A stretch of DNA of 64,000 bases from Arbacia lixula (GCA_963669155.1 OZ022584.1:1167740-1231739), one strand, 5' to 3'; positions 1 to 11,866 are shown, numbered from the stretch's first letter. Notes: generated by a model not told the origin, from the letters alone. Numbers and translations are program-made.

Positions 1-790
1 ATCGAATCATTCAATACTGCTACCGTGAATATTTGATGGTACCTGCAAAGGTTAGACATAATGTCACCAGCCGAACTAAAATACGGTAATCTGATTATGC
101 GTATTATAGAGATCAGCTCATGGTCTCCCTCCCACCCCCCTGGTCTTAGCATTATGCGGCAAATACAAGTCAAGCATTACTTTAATAGGTTTGGTTGATA
201 AATGGAGCAATCTCGAATCGTTCTAATGGGTTCTGTGGATAAATGAGATATTCAGTTTGTTACTGCGGGGATTATAATTTAATGGGTTTAATTATCTTTC
301 ATTTTCCTAGCATTCTAAATGGTTCTTGTCATTAATCAGTGGTGGCGATAAAGGTCTACTTACTGCGTGGTCTTACCTCTGATAATGAATAACATTATTC
401 TTTATTGACAGCGTCATACTGTCATAGCTGATAAATCTCGCTCTTCATGTTCCTGGTTATGTTCAAGCTGTAGGCAGCACCCCAGGCTGGTCTCCATTGC
501 TTCTGTAGGAAAGTGTGTGTGGGGGGGGGGGGGGGAGGGGGTGGGAGAAGGGAGGGGCGGTATTGACTACTAGTACTATTTGCAACCCTGGGGATGCGAA
601 TATCTTTTGATAATACATAAAAGTCATATATATTTACAACAAATATATATTTCCACCACATCCTAACAATGATATTCCTCTCCCCCCCCCCTCTCTCTCT
701 CTCTCCCCCCCCCCCTCTCTCTCCCTCTCTCTCTCCCTCTCTCTCCATCTCTCTCCATCTCTCCCTTTTATTTTGATTCACCCTCTACAG
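1..790. other. Non-coding stretch with simple repeats
   Basis: No convincing gene was seen. A G-run lies at about 521-540 and a polypyrimidine (CT/C)n tract at about 680-765. The Glu/Arg/Gly-rich reading frame across the tract on the minus strand is a translation of the simple repeat and is not called as a gene. The polypyrimidine tract leads into the possible splice acceptor at 789-790. Confidence 0.6.
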
Positions 791-871
791 AAATGGTACA
801 GCTGGCGGAAGATGCAGTGGAGGAAGAACGAAGGTCTACGAATCGGATCCGGGTCACTGACGGACATGTAA
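791..871 (+). CDS. Possible terminal coding exon of a gene entering from the left
   Basis: A long pyrimidine tract is followed by CTCTACAG, a good acceptor, and then by sequence open in all three frames. The frame starting directly at the acceptor reads 26 residues rich in Trp, Arg and Lys (beginning KWYSWRK, ending SLTDM) to a TAA at about 869-871. A second frame stays open to a TAG at about 942. No family was recognised. Codon evidence is too short to choose a frame, and the upstream exons would lie outside the window. This is a weak call that RNA data could easily overturn. Confidence 0.22.
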   Translation, partial: KWYSWRKMQWRKNEGLRIGSGSLTDM

Positions 872-1184
872 CCATAGTAACGACATCGTCAGCGTGTTAT
901 CAGGGGAGGAAAGCGAGCGAAATGAACAATATTCCTATATAGCTTCCTAATGCCCATATGCTTGCGAGTCAAGTCTGACGGATGGTGCAGGATTATCAAT
1001 GGACTCTTCGTGGAAATATTTTTATTGTGTTGTACAAAGTGGGATTGAAGAGAGTTGAGCGCGTCTAAGGAACGCATGCACTTGGTTAAAGAAATACATT
1101 AGAACTATCGCGGGATATATTATATTATGATAATACCGCCTTATTAATCAGAGGGATTGATGGAGAGAAAGGTCGAAGAGAGAC

Positions 1185-1197
1185 AGAGATAGAGAGA

Positions 1198-1275
<78 letters not shown>
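1185..1275. repeat. (GA)n microsatellite
   Basis: About 90 bases of near-uninterrupted GA dinucleotides with a few substitutions. The Leu/Ser-rich ORFs read from the minus strand are translations of this repeat. Confidence 0.9.
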
Positions 1276-1279
<4 letters not shown>

Positions 1280-2730
1280 GAACAATACACGAAGTTGTTT
1301 TGAGACAGGATTTTTTCATTTTGTTTGTACGTTTTCAGTATGAAAACCCGATACCTCACTGCAAACAGCATAATCCCTGTACGTTGATTTTATAATGAGC
1401 TGAGAGAAAAAGCCTTACACACGACCAGAGGCGGAAACTGAAGATCAGCCATGTGTTCGCACCCCTTTCATTCCGGATCCGTTACCATGGAAACTGTCAC
1501 AAAAATGTAATCCCTTTTGCGATGACTGTGCCCGACATGATGCCGACGCCTTGGCGCGAGCCGACATGAAATATAGTGATGCAATATGTAAATACATTGG
1601 CAACGCACAGATTCTCGATATTTATAGCTCCCATACATGTCATGCGAAAATAGGCTGCGTGAAGATGATATTAATACACGAGACTTACGTTGTCAGATTT
1701 GGTAAGCTTACATAATTACGTGACTGATTACCACGATTACGTTTATATTCTATATTGTATTTAGGTCGAAAATACACTGTAAAGGAACAAAGATAATATA
1801 CGAATAAACTGTGGGTGTTGTTTATCTTTATTTACTTGGCTCAGGAAGAAACGGCTTATGCCTACATGTCTTTGTATTCAACCATCGGGTGCGAAAAGTA
1901 ACCAGAGAAAGTATTTGAAAAGAAGTCTTTCAGCTCTTATTCTATGGAATCTACAATTTGACAATTCGTTGAGATTCATTAAGAAGTATAACGCAATCAT
2001 TAATGTGTATGAAAGGATAACGAATTATTTTGGTTTTCGCTTTTCTTCATCTTATTTGCAAAGTGCAGACCTTACGTTTGCTATGATTAATCGATCCCTC
2101 TTATGTACAAAACCCTCACAGATTTATTTTATTTCTAAACAAATTTTTTATAAGGCCCTCCCAAATCTTGAAATATCATTCAGACACTTGAACGATAACA
2201 CATTGTATTAGTTTCACGCTACGCGATATCCTGATTCACAAATCATTCCAAAGCTACCACAAAACTACCCCAAACGTCCGACGTAGCAACAACATTAACA
2301 TGTCCAAGGTCATGTAACTTACGTAAATTATATCAAAATGTGAAACTTTAAGCCGAGGAGACTATGTGACAAAAAGAACCCTGCTGTGATAATGAATGTA
2401 GCTGAGTTCACTCTTATCTGTGCAATAACATGACTAACATGACTAACCCATTGATACGATGATGTCATTATTCTTTCTTTCGCTGTGATTTGATGTTTGG
2501 ATGTCTGAAATTATTTTGCACCTGAATTCCATTTCTTTCTCCATTACTGTGTGTTCGGGCAGGTTCCCTATAGCATTCTAAGTGTTATTTGTAAAATGTT
2601 TTCTGGATTGTGTTTTGGGATTCTCATACGTAGCCTAGTTTCAATGCAACATATAGTATTTAAGAAGGGCGTGGATTCAAGATTCTGACCGGAGACTACT
2701 TCCGCTGCCTCATGCATGTCTTATGCACGA

Positions 2731-2990
2731 AACGACGGTGATTTGCCATTTAGTCCACTCCCAGTTGGTCCACTCACCATTTCGTCTACCATCACATGCT
2801 GATATGTATGGGTTAGGGTTAGGGTAGGGGTCTGGATAAGGGTTAACGGTTGAGGTTATGGTGTAGATTAGAGTTGTTAATAAGTTAACCCATAATTTCA
2901 ATCTAAAACGGTATTTTTAAGGGGTTCCCTGTAGACGAAATGGTGAGTGGACCAACTGGGATTGGACGAAATGGCAATAAACCGAAATGA
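2731..2990. repeat. Foldback (inverted repeat) element
   Basis: The 44-base segment at about 2745-2788 (containing CAGTTGGTCCACTCACC) recurs as its reverse complement at about 2932-2975 with only about two mismatches; imperfect pairing extends a little further out. The intervening loop of about 140 bases includes GGGTTAGGGTTAGGG, a short telomere-like stretch. The structure looks like a small non-autonomous foldback transposon. No clear target-site duplication was seen. Confidence 0.75.
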
Positions 2991-3449
2991 TCATACCGTT
3001 GGTATTTCGTTCTTCAACTCCCCTCCAATTTTGTAATTCTACACTTTTGATTCTTTCTCTCATAATTTCTTTGTAGCATCTTTTGATAACGTTCCTTTCC
3101 TCTTTATTAATTTCAATCCTTGTCGTGTTTTCTTCTCCTCCCCCTTTTCTATTTTTCATCTTCAAAACTTTATGTTGCATTGTAAAGAAAAGAACTTCTC
3201 ATTTGCCTAGAAAAGAATGTTTTTATGTGATTGTTTGGGGTTTTGTCTGGTTGTATTATGTACATAAATTTACAAAGACTGCAGTTAATGAAACTCGCAT
3301 GTGAATCTAAATAGAGTATTTGTTTTATCTTTTAAAAAAAAAGTGACTTCTTTAATGTCATGTTTGAATAATAAGAAAAATGATAATCAACAATACAAGT
3401 AACTTCGTTTAGCAATTGATTATTTTCTGGTTATAATGAGAATGATGAT

Positions 3450-3700
3450 GGAGATAACGATGCTGACAATGACGACGACGATGATGATGATGTTGGTGAT
3501 GACAGTGGTGTTGGTAATGAAGATGACAGTGATGATACCGATGATGACGCTTGTAGATTAAATGTTGATGGTGGTGGTGTTGATGATGATGATGATGGTG
3601 ATGATAGTTATGATGATGGTGGCGATGATGGTGATGACAGTTATGATGATGATGATGATGATGGCGGTTATGCTGAATGTGATTCTATTTTGGACGGAAA
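3450..3700. repeat. GAT-type trinucleotide repeat tract
   Basis: Degenerate runs of GAT/GGT/GAC triplets. Met-rich (plus strand) and Ile/Thr-rich (minus strand) ORFs across it are by-products of the three-base period, not genes. Confidence 0.85.
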
Positions 3701-5680
3701 CGTTAGTGATAGTGATGGTCATGATGCCAGGGGCGAAGCTGATACCCATATTAATGATTTTTTATCAGTGATTTTTGTGATCAAAGAAATGTTAAGAAGA
3801 GGAGATATATGACGAAGAAGGTAATTCTGTTGACAATGATGATAACGATGAGTGGTGATGGTGATGGTGATGGGAAAACAGATTTTAGCAAAAACAGATA
3901 ATTGACGAAAAAGTTCTGAATGATGTCAATAATATAAAGGTTGATTTCAATTGGACACAAATTCTTACATCATTCATGAAGCTGTGAATTAATATCCTCT
4001 ATATCCTTTGTACTGTACAATGTTTTTTAAAACGAGTGCCGATGTCATAAGTTTCTTTTTTTTTTCTCGAAGAAACTGATTTCCTTAGGAAAAAGGCCAG
4101 TAAAACATTTTCTAAGGTTTTCATTCATTTGTCTGAATCTCTTCAAAGACTGCTTGATGTTTTTCTTTGATTTTCTGCTTCTTTTGAGAGCAACATATTT
4201 TGGACCGGAATTGCTCCATAAACCAACTCGCTAGTTCAGAGTAGTTCCCATTCTTTTAGTCTGTCGGACCATGGTCGCACCTTTGCTGTCGAACGAGGTG
4301 CTTTCGGACACAGCAAGTTGTCGAACTGCATAGAGCAGCGGGTGGTCTGTATGTTGAACTGTCACAACCCCATCTACGGCGAGCTGACATAATTCAGCTT
4401 ACCCTCGCAGTATTGCAATAATAAAGTATGATCTACATCGAATCATAACTTCCAGATGAATTGAAAATTGTCTACCCGACGCCGACGTAATAGAACATTT
4501 TCACAACCCTTCATTTGATTTTGTAAATTCACTTTTCATAGGTAAACAGTATAAAGGCCTCAATAAATCGGGACTGAATTACATAGATCCATGGAAGATA
4601 AGGTATAAGGACTAAGTCGTCATGAATACAGGCTGTAATCAAGGTAGAATTTTTCTGCCGTCTTAAACGAATCCAGTTTGATTTTGAGGTAATTCTTTCC
4701 TGAACAAGATAGGGGACTCGTGCATGATCATGACAGAACAAGGCCTATGGAAAGCAGAATCTGAGTCAGTTGAAACTATGGTGGGGCCCGGGAGGGGGCT
4801 CATATTTTTTCGCTATGACATTTTTAGACCAGCGGTCACAGCCTAACTGAACGAGATTATTTATAGGGGGTATCCAGCTAAAGTGTAATTATGTACCCAG
4901 TGCGTGTGCAAAGTATTCATTAAAAATAGGGGGGGGGGGGGATATCGCGATTAAGGATAACGCAAACCCATGTTACGCGTATAAACTATAGAAATGAAAC
5001 AACCTCGGTAGGCCTTGCTGCCTAGGCCTAGCGCCTACATAATTCACTTTCCACTCCCCGTCATATCGGTCGATCAGACGATCCCAAAACTATCAGTTTT
5101 GTCTTAAGTTCTATCTAGATGAAGAAAATAAGGAATATTTTGTCATGTCCACCTTTTATCTTTCTCTCTTGTTTTAATATTTTTGTTGATAGATAAAACG
5201 CCCAATGATATAATTACTGTCCTTTCCATGAAAATTGTAGTGAAAGTCTTGAAGTGAGTTTAATCGAGCTTAGTACTCATCTCAGGCAGCGCAGCATACA
5301 GTCCATCGGAATGTTATTAGACCCGTTCCGCCCTAGTTCTCTCTCAGACATGACATCGACAACAAAGAACTGCGAACCTGTGGATAACAGGTAGTTGGAT
5401 CATCACGGATGTTCTCGAAATTGTTTTCTTTAAAGTGGAAGATGGTTGAGAGGGGTAAAATGAACATTTCTGTTGTGCCATTTGGAACCTATTGTTGGAG
5501 TCTCTCTTGGGAATCTGGGATGATGTGGCATCAGTAGACAGTACCGACAGACGACTTTACTATCTACGTGAATTTAGCATCACATCACCAGCAGGCAAGG
5601 CGCGGCGATGCATGGAGATCTATGGCTATGCGAACTAAGTTAGGCCTACTCGGGATGGGCTACAAGTTTTCATCACTCGC

Positions 5681-7084
5681 TTGCATGCAAATAGTGTCGC
5701 GATGTATTCTCCAGTTGATCACACGAAAAACGTCGTGCGTTTGAACTCAATCGAGCGGGAATTATTTCGGAAACGAACACAATTGTTGCGCCGTGAATTG
5801 CAAACTTGCCAGGAGACTTTTTCATCGAAGCGGAATCAAATAATCTCAAAGAATGCTCGGCTCCAGCGAGAAAGAGAAGGCGACTTGGATGGGTCGGGGG
5901 ATCCGACAGCCTTGGCACTGGGACGTGTTCTTGGAGAGAAAGATGGAGAGGAAATAGGAGCCGTATCATCTGCCAACAATGAATCAGATAATTTCAAGGA
6001 AACTAGACCAAAGGTTAGGCCCAGAAGTAAGTCTAACTCTAATGTTAGGTCTACCTATTTTAGGAGACATAATGAGGAAACCTCACATGATTCTGTTTTG
6101 AGAGAGAGTTTGACAAGAGCTTTGAAATTCAGCAAGTTTGAGACGGGGGATATTGCAAACACTTCTGCAAAATATGATAACATTGAACAGGAGACCATGC
6201 TTGGTCAGATGGGGCAACACAAATATGTGAAGCCAATATTAAGCAGGCTTCACAGACCTCCTTTGCGTGCTGCTAAACTCATTGTTCGACCAAAAAGCAA
6301 AAAATTTGTCAGTACTTCCACCAGCAATGATGTGGACTATCTGTCTAGGCCTGCTGTGGTTCCATCAAAGCCTAAATCACCCAGCAAGAGAAGACCAGCA
6401 GGGAATTTGGGCTGCTGTATCAGGATAGAACCAGGGGCTAACTTGGACCCTCCACGAGCTATGGAGGTGACCAAATTGAAACGCAGGAACTTGAAAGAAT
6501 TAGCTGCAACGGACGTGGAGGAGAGAGAGGCGGAGGTGATGGATAGCACCCAGCTGCGGATTAAAGAGTTCTTAGAGAAGGCTTGTGCCGATGCGGCCCG
6601 GTCGCGGACCCAGCTCGCTCCCACCGTCAGCGTCAGTGACCTAGCGGCCATCGACGACCACCAAACGTCGATGCCGATTCTGGTGGAAGGCGTCTTGGGT
6701 CCTGAGGAACGGAAGCGACAGGTCAGCATGGTGTACCCGATGCGAACCCCATCTCCACACCACCACCTTCATGGCAGCAGCAGCAACCTCAGCACCAGAG
6801 CCAACTCTAGGGTGACCAGGACGGATCTTCTCCCGATGGCCAGGCCTGGCTCCCCACTCAATCTCCCACCCATCATCCTCCCCCCGATCCATGAGAACAA
6901 GGAGTTCCGGCCCAGGCAGTGCTCTTGGGCAAGCGAGTGCGAGGATGAGGAACGGCCGGACCCTAAACTGGTCACAGACGAGGAGTGGAGGGCCCTCAGG
7001 AAGTGCCGCTATCTCCGCATTCCAGAGCCTACTGGTCACATGGGGTATGACCTACTAGACAATGTGGAAAGTGTATTCAAATAA
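5681..7084 (+). CDS. Uncharacterised 467-residue protein, single exon
   Basis: An uninterrupted 467-codon frame with non-repetitive, protein-like composition. I do not recognise the family. Residues about 20-70 are rich in Arg, Lys, Glu, Gln and Leu and may form a short coiled coil. The middle is basic and Ser-rich, with segments such as RPKVRPRSKSNS. Residues about 265-310 form another charged, probably helical segment. A His-rich patch (PHHHLHG) and a Pro-rich stretch (NLPPIILPPIHEN) follow, and the C-terminal segment at about 433-449 (DEEWRALRKCRYLRIPE) looks most like a conserved block. No signal peptide or membrane span is visible. The first ATG is used here; an in-frame ATG seven codons later is an alternative start. 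GC content rises toward the 3' end. An inverted repeat begins about 70 bases after the stop. Function is unknown. Confidence 0.75.
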   Translation: MHANSVAMYSPVDHTKNVVRLNSIERELFRKRTQLLRRELQTCQETFSSKRNQIISKNARLQREREGDLDGSGDPTALALGRVLGEKDGEEIGAVSSANNESDNFKETRPKVRPRSKSNSNVRSTYFRRHNEETSHDSVLRESLTRALKFSKFETGDIANTSAKYDNIEQETMLGQMGQHKYVKPILSRLHRPPLRAAKLIVRPKSKKFVSTSTSNDVDYLSRPAVVPSKPKSPSKRRPAGNLGCCIRIEPGANLDPPRAMEVTKLKRRNLKELAATDVEEREAEVMDSTQLRIKEFLEKACADAARSRTQLAPTVSVSDLAAIDDHQTSMPILVEGVLGPEERKRQVSMVYPMRTPSPHHHLHGSSSNLSTRANSRVTRTDLLPMARPGSPLNLPPIILPPIHENKEFRPRQCSWASECEDEERPDPKLVTDEEWRALRKCRYLRIPEPTGHMGYDLLDNVESVFK

Positions 7085-7149
7085 GGAGTGCATGAAAAAA
7101 ATACTGTCTACCCAACATTTACAGTCCAAATGTCAGATTTGATCACAGC

Positions 7150-7900
7150 TTGTAGGAATGAGTCCCCCATAACAAAAAAGCATAACTTTTTATTGAAGAT
7201 GTTTTGGGCCAAATAAGTTTGCAGGATTGTTTCTTAACTTTTTTGACTAACTTCTGTGTGAAAATCACAATAATCCAATTATTCATGCATGAATGGGCAC
7301 ATTGTAAAGGCAAAAATGTAACTTTTCAAAAGTCACAAGGGTAATTGTTCATGCTCTTTTAACAATACATTTTGGCATTTCTTGTGCGATTTTTAAAGTG
7401 TTTTCACTCAACCATGACACAAAAATGGCTTGTCATGTTTACATAACACGTCATGTTACATCTTTGTCAAAAAATCCAGAGTTTTAATTTTTCACCAAAA
7501 TAAAGGGTTTTTAAAAGTTTAAACGCAAGAGGGATGAGTATTTGTTAAATGGTGCTCACTCAACCAGAACAATGGGTTAAGTGCCGGGATAGACCTGTGT
7601 TAGTGCATCGAAAGATGGATGATAATTTGATAAACATTGAAAGGACATAACTTATGCACCAGAAATGGAATTCATTAAAAGTTCATATGACAGAATCCCA
7701 AAATTACCCTTGTGACTTTAGAAAAGTGACAATTTTGCCTTTAAAATTTGCCCACTCATGCATGACTGATTGGATTAATGTGATTTTCATACCTAAGTTA
7801 GTCAATAAGTTAAGAAACAATCCTTTTTCAATTATTTTCTCCAAAACCTCTTCAATAAAAAGTTATGCTATTTTGCTTAGGGGTGGGGCAGACTTACTTT
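7150..7900. repeat. Large inverted repeat in the probable 3' UTR of the 467-aa ORF
   Basis: The left arm, from about 7150, reads GCATAACTTTTTATTGAAG. The right arm, ending about 7870-7900, contains its reverse complement, CTTCAATAAAAAGTTATG. Matching continues inward: the segment with CATGCATGAATGGGC near 7285 pairs with GCCCACTCATGCATG near 7750, and AAGTCACAAGGGTAAT near 7330 pairs with ATTACCCTTGTGACTT near 7703. The arms are roughly 300 bases each, diverged by perhaps 10-20 percent, around a loop of about 120 bases. The structure fits an aged foldback element. If transcribed, it would give a long RNA hairpin. Confidence 0.8.
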
Positions 7901-10304
7901 TTTTGTTGTGATTATTAAGAGAAAAATATAATTTAGTTGTGACTAGACACATCCATTCTATTATATCTGGTCAGATTTCCCTATGATGATTTTTGTCTCA
8001 GCTTGTTGCTATGATAGGCAAGAGTAGGATAAGTTGTGGGCTCATCATTGGCATCTAAAACTCATGACATTTGAATGACAGTGAACTGTATTGTATTCGC
8101 TGAACTGTAGTACTTATTCAGGTTTTTCATTTGTTATCTTGCATGTTATATTTACTGTACATGTCTTGTATTATGTAACATTGGTAGTGTTGGTACTGTA
8201 TATTACCATTAATGAATACACTCATATTTGATTGTATCAAATTTCCAGAATAAGATATGTTCCTGTCATGAATTGATTGTGTCAATGTTATTGTACTTCA
8301 TGGTTAACCTATATTGAAAACTTGGATGCACATTGTATCAGAATATGGGCCACAGAGTCAGGATTGCTTGACTAGAATCAAACATGTGTACTCTATACAT
8401 GTGAACATGAATCTTGGCATTGACACATATATTTCTCAAAAGACCAAGCACTGTTGGTAGATATGTGTACAATTATGTAAATATTTCATGTTTTTTTATT
8501 GAACAAGTTCAACATGTACACATCTTTCATATATTTGTTTTTAGAGTAATGCTGCTGATTTTGATCATTGTTGCAGTATGTTATTTACATATTAGTGATG
8601 TTCAATACTTGGATGTTCTCCTACAATCTACTTGTTCTATTATAGAGAGTTGTTCAGTGATTATTGTTCAATCAGACATGCTGCAGATAATGAACACCAA
8701 ATTATGATACGTTGCCTTGAACTGCAACTTTTAGTATTATATGATATGATTATGATATTCACAAGTATGGTTATGTTGATTAATTCAACATTGGTCAGGT
8801 TGTGACTGCATAATGTGCAAAGTGCCAATTTATGTAAATATTTCATTACTGCATTCAGTGAATGTTTCATCTTGCCACACTTTCTATTATTGTATTACAT
8901 GTATTTTCATTTTAGGCCTAAAGAGGAAAGAGGCCGCTAAGTTTGATTTGATGAAAAGTAGTAGAAGCAGATTGGAAGATAACATTCTAAGTTATCTTTG
9001 TTAACTAGCCGTGTGATCTTGATTTTCAAATTAGAGATGGACATGTGATTTGTTTATATTTTTTTTTGCATGGAATACAATAACCATAAAAACAGGTGTG
9101 TAGTACTGCACTGCACACTAATGGTGTATGGGGCATATGAATATTAATGATTATCATTCTGTGCTCATAAAAAGGAAAACAAAGTCACAACATCCCCATA
9201 ATGTGTCATCTTTTTTATTGTTTTTCCTAATCTGTTTCTCTGCATTTTCTACTTATATTCAATTCCACTTATCAGGGTTTTATACCTGGGTAATGTTATA
9301 ATCTTGCCACATTCATCAATCTTATATTTTTCTTGCTTTAGTGTAATATTCATATTTCTACATGTACAGTATGTATTTATCACTTACTAGTAGACATAGT
9401 TTCTTTTTACTTAACCAATATTTAGGTCATTTTACCTCAGTATGCTTAGCATGAATCATTTGATATTATGTGTATGTTTGAAGTAGAAGGAATTTAATGT
9501 ATAATGTAACTCCTGTCGTGATCTTCCAATACACCGATGACAATATTGTGTAGTGTTGTCTCACTGAAAACTTCTCTCAAAATTGTATGAAGTGCCAACA
9601 TTATTTAAATGCTGCATTTTCTTATTATTGACGGGAAAGAAAAATTTAGCAGGTTGATTTGAAGCAGAGAAGCAAATCGGGCAAAATGATTCAAATGATG
9701 ATAAGAAGGATACTTTAAAAATGTATATATTTTTGGACAATTAGAAGACTTGCAAAATGTTGGCAAAGCTACATGTAATACACAATTTGCGACCATATTT
9801 CTCACAGGTTTGTGTCCGGAAAAAGAACAAGGACACTCTTTTCCAAATATTTGGGAAAGTGCATTTTGCTCCTGTTGTTCAGATGCATGAATTGTGACTT
9901 TTCAGGAGATGTTTAATATACAGGTAAAGGGAAGTTAAATAGTAAAGCACAGTACAGTATTACTTGAAATCGTATGACGATAAGTCATTTGTTTGTACTT
10001 TGTAGTACACAGACGTGTGTGAGCTCTGTGTGGCTCTCTGTGGAAATGATCACCACTTGCATTCTCTGATTTTCTACTGTGTTTGAGATCACCTCGTTAT
10101 TCGAGTTTTACTCACGTTTCTGTAAACAAAATCTTATACTCTGTAGGACCTACTAATACATGTATCAGTACTTTGAGCAGTTCACTTGTAAAGGCTGATC
10201 GTTATTCTCTTTGTTTCGCAAAGATTCAACTTTCATTTGTCAACCAGCCGAGGAAGTTTATCCAAATTGGAATTGGAAACTGGTATAAAGGTAGTCAGGA
10301 GTCA
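7901..10304. other. AT-rich non-coding DNA, possibly 3' UTR
   Basis: AT-rich sequence with many short non-overlapping ORFs and no recognisable domain. Part of it may be 3' UTR of the upstream single-exon gene; no single polyadenylation site could be chosen. A small exon-like segment at 8917-9004 is listed separately. Confidence 0.5.
8917..9004 (+). CDS. Exon-like segment, possible alternative terminal exon
   Basis: A pyrimidine-rich tract ending TTTTCATTTTAG is followed by 28 charged codons (LKRKEAAKFDLMKSS and onward) to a TAA at about 9002-9004. The acceptor context and composition resemble a small last exon. No partner exon or family could be identified, so this could be chance sequence in AT-rich DNA. 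Confidence 0.18.
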
Positions 10305-10486
10305 TATTGAGCCCACCACAGAGGACACGATCTGATCAGTCGTACGACTCTGCGACAGGCTAAATTGCAGGACCTCGACATTGAATTTGTGCAAGTAGCT
10401 GACGTCACATTTCCAGTCGTAAAGCCCTTACGACTGCTGAATCGTGGCAAAATCATGTCATCAGCATTGGCCTTTACACATTGTGG
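10305..10486. mobile_element. Short palindromic MITE, copy 1 of family B
   Basis: About 180 bases beginning GCCCACCACAG and ending GCATTGGCCTTTA, with the internal motif CGATCTGATCAGTCGTACGACTC. A close relative lies at 15759-15926, sharing the terminal sequence, the CAGTCGTACGACTC core, the GTGACGTCACAT-like centre and the GAATCGTGGCAAAATCAT right end. Two copies with matching ends establish it as a dispersed element with partial terminal inverted repeats. Confidence 0.75.
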
Positions 10487-11378
10487 ATTGTACAGAACGC
10501 AAACTTCTCGAATATTGGGCCAACACTACTGAACGTAAACGTCTACTCTTTCTTTCTTCGCAGTGTTATTGTTTTGCGCCGTTCTCGCGGCGATAACCTA
10601 ATCGGGCCATGTTTTCGGGCATGAAATAAGAGGAATGTGTAATTGACCCGAGTAACCCGAAAGGTCAATACGATAGCCTTCCTTTCAGTTTCAGGACGCA
10701 GCATTTTATTGTCAATTTGGGGAAATCAGCATGATATTTTTTTTGAGAGACGTAAACCTCTTCTTATTATCGTCCAAGTTCTGCTCCCACAATTACCGTT
10801 ATCGACTCTTGTCACTCATAGGCCAAACTTCCAATGTCATTGGTGGATAACATTTCTCGTGATTTAGTGTGATGGGTGACAATTACATTAAAAATATGAC
10901 AAACTTTATTATCGTGACTCCGTACTAAAAGTGTAAAACGAAACCACTTTATTGTTAAGCTCCTCTTCCAGGTAGCAATAAAATGATGAAATTGCCATCA
11001 TTCTCAAACTACACATCATATCATCATGTGGCCTGTATTGCTCATTGTATTAACTGCGTATTTGCATCCTGAAATGCTTGTCCTGAAGTATTTTCATTAC
11101 AATGTAGCTGCCGATAACATTATCGTATATTAATAGAAATAGGGAAATGCGATGGATATTTGACTTTTGAATTCTTATTGTACGAGGGGGTTTCAGTTCT
11201 CTATGATTTCAAAATGGCACCGTGAAAACATGAATGGACTGAACGGCACGAACGCTAGATGGGTTGTGAAACGGCTAGTCCTAGCTGGCCAAGAGGCACT
11301 TTATGCCTTCTCATGATTATGTTCTAAAGGCAGTCCTTCATGATCAATGAATACATGTATTTATGAAACGGGCCAACC

Positions 11379-11866
11379 TTAAAGGGAAAGTCTACTCTGA
11401 AGTTAAGTTAGTTTTGATAATCGCAAAACCCTGACAGAAACAAAAAAGTGAAGGTTGACAAAATCCCGTCAAGGGATAACAGAATTTTCACATTCTTTAT
11501 TTTATTTAGTGACGTCACTTGCGAGGTACTCTTCTTTAAGTTGGTAGTATTTTTTGTGAAAAATGTTCGTTTTCTCAAAAGGACATAAATTTACCTATAT
11601 GCATCTGATATATCATTAGACATGTTTTTACAAACATAGTATATATACCTCTTTGGAAAGATTAATTCCTTTATCAAAAAACAGAAAACAGAATGTTTGG
11701 CATTAAATGGTGCCTAACACAATTATGGAAGAACATATCTCGCACGTGACGTCACAAAATTAGAAATTGAAATAGCCATTACTTTCTTATCCGTTGACGG
11801 TTTTTCGTCAAACCATCACTAAAATGTTGCCACCACTTTAACACCAGGGTGGAATTTTCCTTTTAA
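11379..11866. mobile_element. Foldback MITE of family A, TTAA-bordered
   Basis: Begins TTAAAGGGAAAGTC and ends in a degenerate complement (TTTTCCTTTTAA). The interior is a diverged palindrome: GTGACGTCACTTGCGAGG on the left pairs with CTCGCACGTGACGTCAC on the right. The same family occurs at 15266-15762 and 25886-26268, with a fragment near 23817. TTAA at both borders is the target preference known for piggyBac-type transposases, so assignment to that superfamily is an inference. Confidence 0.8.

Larger units (their letters stand above)
943..5680. other. Gene-free region with simple repeats
   Basis: No supported gene. The stretch contains (GA)n at about 1185-1275, a foldback element at about 2731-2990, a degenerate GAT/GATGATGGT trinucleotide tract at about 3450-3700 (its Met- or Ile-rich ORFs on both strands are artefacts), and a short G-run near 4930. 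The last few hundred bases before 5681 presumably hold the promoter of the downstream ORF, but no TATA box or initiator could be assigned with confidence. Confidence 0.6.

Noticed and set aside
422..781. 119-codon Arg/Glu/Gly-rich minus-strand ORF
   Set aside because: It is a translation of the (CT/C)n tract at about 680-765; no protein-like composition outside the repeat.
2815..2830. Telomere or chromosome end
   Set aside because: Only two to three TTAGGG units inside a foldback loop, with ordinary sequence on both sides.
3558..3771. Met-rich and Ile-rich ORFs on both strands
   Set aside because: Produced by the GAT trinucleotide repeat; opposite-strand ORFs over the same repeat cannot both be genes.
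6337..7039. Minus-strand ORFs of 130, 132 and 68 codons opposite the 467-aa gene
   Set aside because: They are shadows of a GC-rich coding region; the plus-strand frame is far longer and has better composition.
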